A model generated the notes under the pieces. That model saw only the letters and a list, made by a program, of their open reading frames with translations, made no database searches and was not told the origin of the DNA. From DASZTV01 sp035548125 (lineage in GTDB: Bacteria > Actinomycetota > Actinomycetes > JAFAQI01), in NCBI GenBank assembly GCA_035548125.1, contig DASZTV010000091.1, positions 1 to 14,269 on the forward strand: a stretch of 14,269 nucleotides of DNA. Reading direction: 5' to 3'. Shown one piece after another: positions 1 through 7,344 of the stretch; position 1 is the stretch's first letter, and every line of letters begins with the position of its first letter. The position numbers were made by a program, and so were the translations under genes.

Positions 1-170
1 CGGCAGATCTCCCACGGCTCGAGGCCAACGCGGGTGATCACGTCACGCAGCTCGGCCTCGCTCGGCGCGTCCTCGAGGTAGTAGCGCAGGTGGTAGGCCA
101 GCCCGGCTTCCTCGACCGCCTCTTTCGCGATCCGGCACTTCGAGCACTTCGGGTTGTACCAAATCTCCAA
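1..170 (-). CDS. ArsC/Spx-family reductase, N-terminal part (cut by window edge)
   Basis: Only the first 56 codons are inside the window; the gene continues past position 1. The translation begins (L/M)EIWYNPKCSKCRIAKEAVEE, the thioredoxin-like N-terminus of the arsenate reductase / Spx / YffB family. The CxxC at residues 9-12 sits where the family has its active-site cysteine. ArsC members reduce arsenate using glutathione or mycothiol, but many members have unknown substrates, so the role is left open. The start chosen is TTG at 170: it puts the first residue where family members begin, and GGGAG lies 7 nt upstream. A GTG at 188 is in frame and would add six residues. It is divergent from the HhH-GPD gene across about 140 nt, which contains nothing obvious apart from a weak 5-bp hairpin at 240-255. 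Confidence 0.8.
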   Translation of the reverse strand, partial: MEIWYNPKCSKCRIAKEAVEEAGLAYHLRYYLEDAPSEAELRDVITRVGLEPWEIC

Positions 171-310
171 CGCCCAACTCCCGCCCACCTACTGTCGGCT
201 GCCGCCGGCGCTGATCCCAACTTAGCCAGGCGTCGCTACGGGTTGGGGAGAACCCTCAGATCAGCCGCAGCGAGCACTCCGCCGAGCACAAAACCGGCGA
301 GGAGCCGTGG

Positions 311-922
311 ATGGATGCGCATGCCGCAATCTACGGTGATCCCATGCCGGAATTGTGCCTCGCGCAGCGTCCCGAAGCGGACGCGCTGCTGTCTCGTGAT
401 CCGCTCGCATTGCTCATCGGGATGGTCCTCGACCAGCAGATGCCCCTGGAGTGGGCGTTCACCGGACCGCTCACGCTGACCGAGCGGCTCGGTCACGAGC
501 TCGACGTCAAGGAGCTCGCCGACTACGAGCCGGAGAAGCTCGCGAAGGTGTTCGCGAAGCCGCCGGCGATCCATCGGTTCCCGTCCGCGATGGCCGCTCG
601 GGTGCAGGCCCTCTGCCAGCTGATCGTCAGCGAGTACGACGGCGAGCCCGCCGGCATCTGGACCGGCGTCAAGGACGGCGCTGCGCTGCGCAAGCGAGTC
701 GAGGCGCTGCCCGGCTTCGGCAAGCACAAGGCGGCGATCTTCGTCGCGCTGCTCGGCAAGCAGTACGGCGTGACGCCGCGCGGCTGGCGTGATGCGGCGG
801 GCGCCTTCGGCAAGCGCGGGTCGCTGCTCTCGGTCGCCGACATCACCGACGGCGCAACTCTGCTGAAGGTCCGGGAAGCCAAGAAGCTCGCCAAGGCGGC
901 GGCAAAGACCGCCAAGGCCTGA
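311..922 (+). CDS. HhH-GPD family DNA-repair-like protein
   Basis: A 203-residue protein of the base-excision-repair glycosylase fold. It has a helical region with DQQMPLEWAF (41-50) and a helix-hairpin-helix LPGFGKHKAAIF (133-144), the DNA-backbone-binding motif of Nth/MutY enzymes. It matches a short actinobacterial HhH-GPD family whose activity, as far as I know, is not established. The aspartate expected about 20 residues after the hairpin in Nth and MutY is absent: the segment reads GVTPRGWRDAAG. The lysine position of Nth (K of GRK) is histidine here, flanked by lysines. The C-terminus is a Lys/Ala-rich tail (190-203) likely to bind nucleic acid. ATG 311 has a GAGGAG site 6 nt upstream. 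ATG 344 (192 residues, GGTGAT upstream) matches the usual family N-terminus and is equally possible. Confidence 0.85.
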   Translation: MDAHAAIYGDPMPELCLAQRPEADALLSRDPLALLIGMVLDQQMPLEWAFTGPLTLTERLGHELDVKELADYEPEKLAKVFAKPPAIHRFPSAMAARVQALCQLIVSEYDGEPAGIWTGVKDGAALRKRVEALPGFGKHKAAIFVALLGKQYGVTPRGWRDAAGAFGKRGSLLSVADITDGATLLKVREAKKLAKAAAKTAKA

Positions 923-942
923 TCCGCCGCTGGCCCAAGATC

Positions 943-982
943 ATTGCCGTCTGACAGTGCTAGAGGGCGGTCAGACGGCAAT
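943..982. terminator. 13-bp stem-loop between convergent genes
   Basis: A perfect 13-bp inverted repeat with arms at 943-955 (ATTGCCGTCTGAC) and 970-982 and a 14-nt loop. It lies 20 nt after the HhH-GPD stop. The right arm overlaps the last codons and stop of the opposite-strand membrane-protein gene, so one structure could end transcription from both sides. There is no clear T-run, as is common for actinobacterial terminators. Confidence 0.6.
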
Positions 983-1417
983 GGCGCGTCGTCGCCCTCG
1001 CTCTCCCTTGAACGTTGGCGCCAGTCCAGCGAGCGCGGCGATCGCGGCCACCGCCTCGGCGTACGCGGACAGCGTCTTCTGGCCGAACCAGATCGGCTCG
1101 TACATGTTCGGGACCGGTCCGATCGGCCCGACATTGACGTAGCGGTAGAGCACGACGCCGCCGAACGCGGAGCCGGCGACCAGGAACGCCGCGAGAAATA
1201 TCGAGCGGCGCCAGGGCGCGACGAGCAGCAGCAGCGCGAGAAGCAGCGCCACCGATGACTCGATGCGGAAGACGTCGCCTTGGGACAGCGTCCCCCCGAT
1301 CGGGTCGTAGCGACCGGCGAAGTCGAGGTGCACGATGGCGTCGATGACGAGGCCCGCCGCCGTGAGCAACCGCAGGGCGACATCGACCGGACCGTCATAG
1401 CGCGAGAGGAACGACAC
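971..1417 (-). CDS. Small four-helix integral membrane protein
   Basis: 148 residues with about four hydrophobic segments (roughly 12-32, 52-68, 72-91, 117-134) and a basic C-terminal tail (KGERGRRR, 137-144). I do not recognise a specific family. The size, helix count and loop residues H30 and D32 after the first helix recall small DoxX-like or uncharacterised actinobacterial membrane proteins, but this is not a firm assignment. The start is GTG at 1417, giving MSFLSRYDGPVDVALRLL; no strong Shine-Dalgarno site precedes it, so it may be leaderless. It is transcribed divergently from the amine oxidase over 91 nt and converges on the HhH-GPD gene. Confidence 0.75.
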   Translation of the reverse strand: MSFLSRYDGPVDVALRLLTAAGLVIDAIVHLDFAGRYDPIGGTLSQGDVFRIESSVALLLALLLLVAPWRRSIFLAAFLVAGSAFGGVVLYRYVNVGPIGPVPNMYEPIWFGQKTLSAYAEAVAAIAALAGLAPTFKGERGRRRAIAV

Positions 1418-1508
1418 GCTCAGACGCTACGGGCGCCGTGTCCGCGCGGTTCAGCGAAGTGGCATCCTGTCCGGTGATGAATATGACGCCGACGTCAGGT
1501 AGGACGCA

Positions 1509-3404
1509 GTGACGACCGAGGCAAACCCGAGCGCGCCGCACCCGCTGGACCCGCTCACCGTCGAGGAGATTCGAACCGCAACGGCGGTGTGGCGGGCCGA
1601 CGACCGGATCCCGCAGGACGCGATCGTCCACGTCGCAGCGCTGTTCGAGCCTGACAAGAACGAGATCGCCGTGCACGTCCCGGGCACACCGGTCGATCGC
1701 CGCGTGCAGTACCTGCTGCGTTCGCCGAGCTCGCGGGTCGCCTACGTGGTCGTGGTGTCGGTGACCCACCAGGAGATCGTCAGCTGCACCCAGGTGACCG
1801 ACGCACATCCGCCGTACGGCGCGATGGAGCTCTACGCCGCAGGTGAGGCGCTGCGCAAGGATCCGCGGTTCATCGCCGGCTGCGCCGCGCGCGGCGTCGA
1901 CGACGTGACCACGGTGCAGATCGACCCCTGGCCGGCCGGCCGGTTCGATGAGCCGTGGGAGCTCCTGGCCGATGGCACGACCCGCCGGGTGTGCCGTGCG
2001 GTGGCGTACTGGCGCGCGGACCGCACCGACAACGGGTACGCACATCCGCTCGACGGACTCGTCGGGACGATCGACCTCGACACCTGCGAGGTGCTGGACG
2101 TCCTCGACGTCGACGCCCGCGAGGTGCCGCGGCGGGTCAACCGCTACGACGGCGAGCACGCCCGGACTTCGCGAGGCACCGCCAAGCCGATCGAGATCAC
2201 GCAGCCGCACGGGACGTCGTTCACTCTCACCACGAACCACGTGTCGTGGGAAGGCTGGAGCTTCCGCTTCACACTGCACCCGGTCACGGGACTCGTGATC
2301 CACAACGTGACCTACCGCGGCCGCTCGATCGCGCATCGGCTGTCGGTGTCGGAGATGGTCGTGCCGTACGGCGGGCTTTCGCCCAGCACCCGGTGGAAGA
2401 ACACCTTCGACGCGGGCGAGCTGTCGATGGGCAAGTTCGTGAACTCGCTGGAGCTCGGCTGCGACTGCGTCGGCGACATCACCTACGTCGACGCCGTCAT
2501 GGCGGACGACTGGGGCAACCCGTATGTGCAACGCAACGCGATCTGCCTGCACGAAGAGGACCACGGGCTCGCCTGGAAACACACCGATCTGCACTCCGGC
2601 GACGTGCAGTCGCGGCGAAGCAGACGGTTCGTCGTCAACTGCGTGATCACGGCGGGCAACTACGAGTACGCGTTCCGCTGGTACTTCTACACCGACGCGA
2701 AGATCCAGCTGGAGGTGCAGCTGACCGGCATCATCCAGACCGAACGTGCCAACGACGACGGCAGCGCGCCGACGGGCACCCGACTGGTGATGCCCGGATT
2801 GGCCGGGGCCCACCACCAGCACCTGTTCTGCGCGCGGCTCGACCTCGACATCGACGGTCAACCCAACCGGATCATCGAGACCGAGGTCACGCCGACCGGT
2901 GGTCACGCCTGGGAGCAGTCCGAGACGGTCGTCGAGCACGAAGGGCCACGCGATGCGAATGCCGCGACCGGTCGACGGTGGAAGATCGTCAACCCGAACG
3001 TGAGCAACGCGGTGGGCGAGCCGGTCGGTTACGAGCTGATTCCATCCGGCTCGCCGACGATGGTCGCGGCACCGGACAGCCACGTCGCTCGCCGCGCCGC
3101 CTTCGCGCGGCACGCGCTGTGGGTGACGGCGTACCACCCGCACGAGCTGCACGCCGCCAGCGACTACGCCAACCTCAACCCCGGCCATACCGGCCTGCCG
3201 ACCTGGGTCAAGCAGCAGCGGCCGGTGGTCGACGCGGACGTGGTGCTGTGGCACACGTTCGGCTCGACGCATGTCGTCCGCCCCGAGGACTTCCCGGTGA
3301 TGCCCGTCGAGGTGACCGGCTTCACGCTGCGGCCACACGGGTTCTTCGACGAGAACCCCGCGCTCGACATCGATCCGCCGGATCACTGTCACCACGGCGG
3401 GTAA
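1509..3404 (+). CDS. Copper-containing primary-amine oxidase
   Basis: A 631-residue quinoprotein that oxidatively deaminates primary amines to aldehyde, ammonia and H2O2. It closely resembles Arthrobacter phenylethylamine/histamine oxidase (AGAO). All key elements are visible. The topaquinone precursor Y385 is in GNYEY (383-387). The catalytic-base aspartate is D301 (FDAGE) and the gating tyrosine Y287 (VPYGG). The copper ligands are H436 and H438 (HQH) and H582 (WHTFG). C320 and C346 are the probable disulfide pair. N2/N3 domains occupy about 15-200 and the catalytic beta-sandwich about 215-620. There is no signal peptide, so it is probably cytosolic. GTG 1509 is preceded by AGGA 5 nt upstream. 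No aldehyde dehydrogenase or amine transporter is adjacent, so the physiological amine cannot be inferred. Confidence 0.95.
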   Translation: MTTEANPSAPHPLDPLTVEEIRTATAVWRADDRIPQDAIVHVAALFEPDKNEIAVHVPGTPVDRRVQYLLRSPSSRVAYVVVVSVTHQEIVSCTQVTDAHPPYGAMELYAAGEALRKDPRFIAGCAARGVDDVTTVQIDPWPAGRFDEPWELLADGTTRRVCRAVAYWRADRTDNGYAHPLDGLVGTIDLDTCEVLDVLDVDAREVPRRVNRYDGEHARTSRGTAKPIEITQPHGTSFTLTTNHVSWEGWSFRFTLHPVTGLVIHNVTYRGRSIAHRLSVSEMVVPYGGLSPSTRWKNTFDAGELSMGKFVNSLELGCDCVGDITYVDAVMADDWGNPYVQRNAICLHEEDHGLAWKHTDLHSGDVQSRRSRRFVVNCVITAGNYEYAFRWYFYTDAKIQLEVQLTGIIQTERANDDGSAPTGTRLVMPGLAGAHHQHLFCARLDLDIDGQPNRIIETEVTPTGGHAWEQSETVVEHEGPRDANAATGRRWKIVNPNVSNAVGEPVGYELIPSGSPTMVAAPDSHVARRAAFARHALWVTAYHPHELHAASDYANLNPGHTGLPTWVKQQRPVVDADVVLWHTFGSTHVVRPEDFPVMPVEVTGFTLRPHGFFDENPALDIDPPDHCHHGG

Positions 3405-3421
3405 CTGGGCATACTCCGCCC

Positions 3422-3646
3422 ATGACGAGCGACGCGAGCATCCTCAGCCAGATCAAGGCGCTGGTCGACGAGGAGCACCAGTTGACCGGCGGAGCCGACA
3501 ACCACGAGCGGCGTCAGCACATCGAGGAGCAGCTCGACCAGTGCTGGGACCTGTTGCGGCAGCGGCAAGCCCGTCGCGAGGCCGGACAGGACCCCAACGA
3601 TGCCCACGCCCGGCCGGTGGGCGAGGTCGAGGGCTACCTGCAGTAG
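3422..3646 (+). CDS. DUF2630 family protein
   Basis: A 74-residue, highly charged helical protein matching the actinobacterial DUF2630 family. Its hallmark is EEQLDQCWDLLRQRQARRE (35-53) followed by DPND...RPVGEVEGY. Function is unknown; the sequence predicts two amphipathic helices and no membrane segment. It begins 17 nt after the amine oxidase stop with no convincing Shine-Dalgarno site, so it is either translated with the upstream gene or leaderless. It ends 86 nt before lon. The reading frame stays open far upstream inside the amine oxidase gene, but the family match fixes the start at this ATG. Confidence 0.85.
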   Translation: MTSDASILSQIKALVDEEHQLTGGADNHERRQHIEEQLDQCWDLLRQRQARREAGQDPNDAHARPVGEVEGYLQ

Positions 3647-3702
3647 CGCGTTCGCCGTCAGCGGACGGCGCCCCAGCCAGGGAATGTTTGCACCGTCAAC
3701 TT

Positions 3703-3723
3703 GTTGAGTCGGAGTGACTCAAG
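3703..3723 (+). promoter_or_regulatory. HAIR operator (HspR-binding inverted repeat) upstream of lon
   Basis: GTTGAGT-N7-ACTCAAG matches the HspR-associated inverted repeat consensus CTTGAGT-N7-ACTCAAG at 13 of 14 fixed positions, with the exact 7-nt spacer. It ends 9 nt before the lon ATG, and its right arm runs into the Shine-Dalgarno site AAGGAG (3721-3726). HspR is a MerR-type repressor that works with DnaK on heat-shock genes in actinobacteria; lon is a known member of this regulon in Streptomyces. The position at the translation start would let bound HspR block transcription directly. Confidence 0.85.
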
Positions 3724-3732
3724 GAGCGAACG

Positions 3733-6057
3733 ATGGCTGACACCCTGAATCTGCCCGTCCTGCCGCTGTCCGACGAGGTCGTACTGCCCGGAATGGTGGC
3801 GCCGGTGGCGCTCGACACCGTGGCGCAGGCAGCGGTCGACGCGGCGCGGTCCGCCGCCGACGGCAAGGTCGTGCTGGTACCCCGCATCGACGGCGGGTAC
3901 GGAGCTCACGGCGTCATCGCGACGGTCGAGCAGGTCGGACGGCTGCCCAACGGCGAGCCGGCCGCGGTGCTGCGCGCCCGGGAGCGGGCGCAGATCGGCG
4001 CCGGTGTCACCGGCGCGGGTGCGGCGCTGTGGGTGCAGGTGACGCCGGTCGAGGAGACCGCGGCGACCGATCACACCCGTGAGCTCGCCTCGTCGTACAA
4101 GTCGCTCGCCATCTCGATCCTGCAGCAGCGCGGCGCCTGGCAGTTCGTCGACTCGGTCCAGCGGATCTCCGACCCGGGCCTGCTCGCCGACACCGCCGGC
4201 TACGCGCCGTACATCGCGCTCGAGGACAAGCTGTGGCTGCTCGAGACCGCCGACGTGGACGCCCGGCTGGAGAAGCTGCTCGAGCTCGGTCGCACCCACC
4301 TCGCCGAGCTCGAGGTCACCGAGAAGATCCGCGACGACGTCCGCGAAGGCATGGAGAAGAGCCAGCGGGAGTTCCTGCTGCGCCAGCAGCTCGCGGCGAT
4401 CCGCAAGGAGCTCGGCGAGGGCGAGCCCGACGGCGCGGAGGACTACCGCACCCGCGTCGAGGCGGCTGACCTTCCGGAGAAGGTGCGCGAGGCCGCGCTG
4501 CGCGAGGTCGACAAGCTCGAGCGCAGCAGCGAACAGAACCCTGAGGCCAGCTGGATCCGTACCTGGCTGGACACGGTGCTCGACCTGCCGTGGAACGTCC
4601 GTACGACGGACCGCACCGACGTCGGCGCTGCGCGCGGCGTCCTCGACGCCGACCACGAAGGCCTCGAGGACGTGAAGGACCGCATCGTCGAGCACCTCGC
4701 GGTGCGCGCCCGTCGCGCCGAACGAGGGCTCGAGGTGATCGGCGGGCGCGGCAGCGGCGCGGTGCTCGCACTCGTGGGCCCGCCGGGCGTCGGCAAGACC
4801 TCGCTCGGCGAGTCGGTCGCGCGGGCGCTCGGCCGAAAGTTCGTGCGGGTGTCCCTCGGGGGAGTCCGCGACGAAGCGGAGATCCGCGGCCACCGGCGTA
4901 CCTACGTCGGTGCCCTGCCCGGTCGGGTCGTCCGTGCCATCCGCGACGCCGGGTCGATGAACCCGGTCGTGCTGCTCGACGAGATCGACAAGGTCGGCTC
5001 GGACTTCCGGGGTGACCCGGCCGCGGCGCTGCTGGAAGTGCTCGACCCGGCGCAGAACCACACGTTCCGCGACCACTACCTCGAGCTCGAGCTCGACCTG
5101 TCCGACGTACTGTTCCTCGCCACCGCGAACGTCGCGGACACCATCCCGGCCGCGCTGTACGACCGGATGGAGGTCGTCACGCTCGACGGCTACACCGAGG
5201 ACGAGAAGGTCGCGATCGCACGCAAGCACCTGCTGCCGCGGCAGCTCGAACGTGCTGCCCTCGGCGACGCCGAGGTGACCGTCACGGACGAGGCGCTGCG
5301 CGTGATCGCCGCTGAGCACACCCGCGAAGCGGGAGTCCGGCAGCTCGAACGCGCACTCGCGAAGGTGCTCCGCAAAGTGGCCACGGCGCTGGCTGCAGAC
5401 CTCACAGCCGCGCCGGTGAGCGTCACCGCCGAATCGGTGGTCGGCTATCTGGGCCGGCCACGGTTCACCCCCGAGTCAGCCGACCGCACAGCGGTGCCGG
5501 GAGTGGCGACCGGTCTTGCAGTGACCGGCGCCGGCGGCGACGTGCTGTTCGTCGAGGCCACGGCGATGCCCGGCGAACGCGGATTGACGCTGACGGGACA
5601 GCTCGGCGATGTGATGAAGGAGTCCGCGCAGATCGCGGTGTCCTACCTGCGCTCGCACGGCCGCGACCTCGGCATCGACCCGACGGAGCTCGACCGCGCA
5701 CTGCACCTTCACGTCCCCGCAGGCGCCGTGCCGAAGGACGGGCCCTCAGCAGGGGTCACGATGGTGACGGCGTTGGCCTCCCTCGCGACCGGGCGACCCG
5801 TCCGTTCCGACGTGGGGATGACCGGCGAGGTCACCCTCAACGGGCGGGTCCTTCCGATCGGCGGCGTGAAGCAGAAGCTGCTCGCCGCGCACCGCGCCGG
5901 GCTGAAGACGGTCTTCCTGCCGGCTCGCAACGAGCCGGATCTGGACGAGGTGCCGGAGCGGGTCCGGGAGCAGCTGGACGTCCGGCTGGTCAGCGACGTC
6001 GCAGACCTGGTCGCCGAGGCGTTGCAGCAGGCCGAGGACCACGCGCTGGTCGCATGA
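3733..6057 (+). CDS. lon: ATP-dependent protease Lon (LonA type)
   Basis: 774 residues, the usual length for a bacterial LonA, a cytosolic hexamer that unfolds and degrades damaged and regulatory proteins. In order: N-terminal substrate-binding domain (about 7-200), coiled-coil linker, AAA+ module with Walker A GPPGVGKT (349-356) and Walker B VVLLDEIDK (412-420; D416, E417), sensor N466, sensor-2 region REAGVRQLER (531-540), and C-terminal protease domain. The Ser-Lys dyad is S672 (PKDGPSAG) and K715 (GGVKQK), 43 residues apart as in E. coli Lon. ATG 3733 has AAGGAG 6 nt upstream. Heat-shock control through the overlapping HAIR operator is expected. The gene is intact and probably monocistronic, since the next gene is on the opposite strand 27 nt away. 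Confidence 0.98.
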   Translation: MADTLNLPVLPLSDEVVLPGMVAPVALDTVAQAAVDAARSAADGKVVLVPRIDGGYGAHGVIATVEQVGRLPNGEPAAVLRARERAQIGAGVTGAGAALWVQVTPVEETAATDHTRELASSYKSLAISILQQRGAWQFVDSVQRISDPGLLADTAGYAPYIALEDKLWLLETADVDARLEKLLELGRTHLAELEVTEKIRDDVREGMEKSQREFLLRQQLAAIRKELGEGEPDGAEDYRTRVEAADLPEKVREAALREVDKLERSSEQNPEASWIRTWLDTVLDLPWNVRTTDRTDVGAARGVLDADHEGLEDVKDRIVEHLAVRARRAERGLEVIGGRGSGAVLALVGPPGVGKTSLGESVARALGRKFVRVSLGGVRDEAEIRGHRRTYVGALPGRVVRAIRDAGSMNPVVLLDEIDKVGSDFRGDPAAALLEVLDPAQNHTFRDHYLELELDLSDVLFLATANVADTIPAALYDRMEVVTLDGYTEDEKVAIARKHLLPRQLERAALGDAEVTVTDEALRVIAAEHTREAGVRQLERALAKVLRKVATALAADLTAAPVSVTAESVVGYLGRPRFTPESADRTAVPGVATGLAVTGAGGDVLFVEATAMPGERGLTLTGQLGDVMKESAQIAVSYLRSHGRDLGIDPTELDRALHLHVPAGAVPKDGPSAGVTMVTALASLATGRPVRSDVGMTGEVTLNGRVLPIGGVKQKLLAAHRAGLKTVFLPARNEPDLDEVPERVREQLDVRLVSDVADLVAEALQQAEDHALVA

Positions 6058-6084
6058 CGTACCTCACCGGCATGCCGGGTTCGG

Positions 6085-6435
6085 CTAGTAGTTGAGGTGG
6101 TCCTCCCAGTTGGGAGGCACCTTGCCGGCCGGACCCGGCACCGGCTGCTCCAGCGGGTGATGGTGCGGCGGCGCGAGTTCCGGTCCGTCGACGTACGAGT
6201 TGGTCTCGAAGTCCCAGAACCAGTCCTCGCCGGGCTCGAAGCTCTGGATGTAGCGGTGCCCGGTCTCCCGGTAGTGCGCGGTCGAGTGCTGCGCCGGTGA
6301 GGTGTCACAGCAGCCGATGTGACCGCACTGGGTGCAGCGGCGCAGGTGGACCCACCATCCGGAGCCGGCCAGGCACTCCGCGCACCCGGTGCCCGACGGC
6401 GCCGCGCTCGGGTCGATCCCGGCGATCTCGGTCAT
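6085..6435 (-). CDS. UBP-type zinc-finger protein
   Basis: 116 residues with a ZnF-UBP domain: C18xxC21, then RRCTQCGHIGCCD (32-44), H50 and H54 (QHSTAH), and GH at 59-60, which together form the zinc-binding set. In eukaryotes this domain binds ubiquitin C-termini. The bacterial homologues are short stand-alone proteins, frequent in actinobacteria, with no established ligand. The segment FEPGEDWFWDFETNSYVDGP (66-85) after the finger is conserved in the bacterial group as I recall it. ATG 6435 (MTEIAGIDPS) matches family N-termini; an upstream in-frame ATG at 6480 would add 15 unconserved residues. It is divergent from the cupin gene. Confidence 0.85.
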   Translation of the reverse strand: MTEIAGIDPSAAPSGTGCAECLAGSGWWVHLRRCTQCGHIGCCDTSPAQHSTAHYRETGHRYIQSFEPGEDWFWDFETNSYVDGPELAPPHHHPLEQPVPGPAGKVPPNWEDHLNY

Positions 6436-6465
6436 GCCTCGACCGTACGCAGGGGCGCAACCGGC

Positions 6466-6504
6466 GTCACGATGTGACATCGCAGGTCACGCCTTGTGAG
6501 TGAC
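6466..6504. promoter_or_regulatory. Candidate operator with repeated GTCAC/GTGAC half-sites
   Basis: Between the divergent UBP and cupin genes lie four alternating half-sites: GTCAC (6466-6470), GTGAC (6474-6478), GTCAC (6486-6490) and GTGAC (6500-6504). The first pair forms the palindrome GTCACGATGTGAC, and it overlaps an 11-bp palindrome GATGTGACATC at 6471-6481. Two such pairs centred about 23 nt apart suggest a regulator-binding region serving both promoters. No regulator can be named. Confidence 0.4.
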
Positions 6505-6540
6505 GGCTCGACCGGCGAGCCGCCCCCACGAGGAGGCGAG

Positions 6541-6915
6541 ATGCCACGCACCCGCAAGGACGAGGCTCCGTTGATGGTCGACGAGGAGCCGGTCACCGGC
6601 CGCTATGTCGAGCTCGACGACTACACCGTCAGCTTCGAAACCTTCCACACCGAGTTCGACCCGGCGCCACTGTTCCGCGGCCTGCCCGACGACCGCTGCC
6701 AGTGCGCGCACTGGGGCGTCGTGGTGTCCGGGAAGCTCGAGATGCGCTACGCCGACCGCACCGAGATCTACGCCGCCGGAGATGCGTACTACGCCGCCCC
6801 GGGTCACGTGCCCTGGCCGCACACCGGCACGGAGGTCGTCGAGTTCAGCCCGACGGCCGACCTGCAGGCCACGATGCAGGTGGTCGGCGCGAACCTGGCG
6901 GGAGCGAGCGCATGA
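6541..6915 (+). CDS. Cupin domain-containing protein
   Basis: A 124-residue single-domain cupin. Motif 1 lies around H57 in CAHWGVVVSGKLEMRY (55-70). Motif 2 is GDAYYAAPGHVPWPH (80-94), with H89 and H94 as possible metal ligands, though the full His3Glu set is not complete. Closely similar short cupins are common in actinobacteria without an assigned reaction. ATG 6541 is preceded by the strong site GAGGAGGCGAG; a GTG at 6496 is in frame but poorly supported. Its stop overlaps the start of the next gene (ATGA), so the two are translationally coupled and may act together. Confidence 0.82.
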   Translation: MPRTRKDEAPLMVDEEPVTGRYVELDDYTVSFETFHTEFDPAPLFRGLPDDRCQCAHWGVVVSGKLEMRYADRTEIYAAGDAYYAAPGHVPWPHTGTEVVEFSPTADLQATMQVVGANLAGASA

Positions 6916-7331
6916 CCGCCACGCTGACCGAGACCGACCGGGTCCGCGTCCTCGCCGACAAGTTCATCGAGTTCCTCGAGACCAACCGGCTCCCGGAGGG
7001 CCTGCTCGCCCGCGACTTCTTCGCCGACGTCACGGTTCCTACCTGGCGGCTGCAGGCGGACTCCGCGGAGGGGCTGCTCGCGATCCGGCTGGGCGGCCAC
7101 CCGATCCGCGGCGAGGTGATCCGCCGCCGGGTCGAGCCCACGCTCAACGGCTTCATCATCGAGTTCGAAGAGCGCTGGCGCGACGGCGGGCAGGACTGGT
7201 ACTCCCGCGAGATGATCCGCGCCGACGTCTCGGAGGAGGGCATCACCGACTTGTCGGTGTACTGCACCGGCGACTGGGACGAGGCGCGCGTCGCAGAACA
7301 CCGCGCTGCGGTGACCTTGCTTCGTCCCTGA
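6912..7331 (+). CDS. NTF2-like / SnoaL-like fold protein
   Basis: 139 residues beginning MTATLTETDRVRVLADKF. The pattern is an N-terminal helix pair, EGLLARDFFADVTVPTW (about 37-53), and a C-terminal run of beta strands with IIEFEERW and DWYSREMIRADV. This resembles the cone-shaped alpha+beta fold of SnoaL-like/NTF2-like proteins, whose members are small-molecule isomerases, cyclases or binding proteins. The family call comes from the pattern, not a diagnostic motif. ATG 6912 overlaps the cupin stop by four bases, the classic coupled arrangement. The next gene starts 13 nt downstream, suggesting a three-gene operon. Confidence 0.6.
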   Translation: MTATLTETDRVRVLADKFIEFLETNRLPEGLLARDFFADVTVPTWRLQADSAEGLLAIRLGGHPIRGEVIRRRVEPTLNGFIIEFEERWRDGGQDWYSREMIRADVSEEGITDLSVYCTGDWDEARVAEHRAAVTLLRP

Positions 7332-7344
7332 CGCTGAACCGGCC

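Noticed and set aside
1395..3395. 666-codon open frame on the minus strand
   Set aside because: Antisense shadow of the amine oxidase gene, caused by high GC; the + strand product has a complete set of catalytic residues.
3658..5319. 553-codon minus-strand frame
   Set aside because: Antisense shadow of lon with an Arg/Val/Asp-rich composition and no recognisable domain.
6067..6078. Palindrome CCGGCATGCCGG between convergent lon and UBP genes
   Set aside because: Only a 4-bp stem with a 4-nt loop and no T-run; too weak to call a terminator, although the position would suit one.
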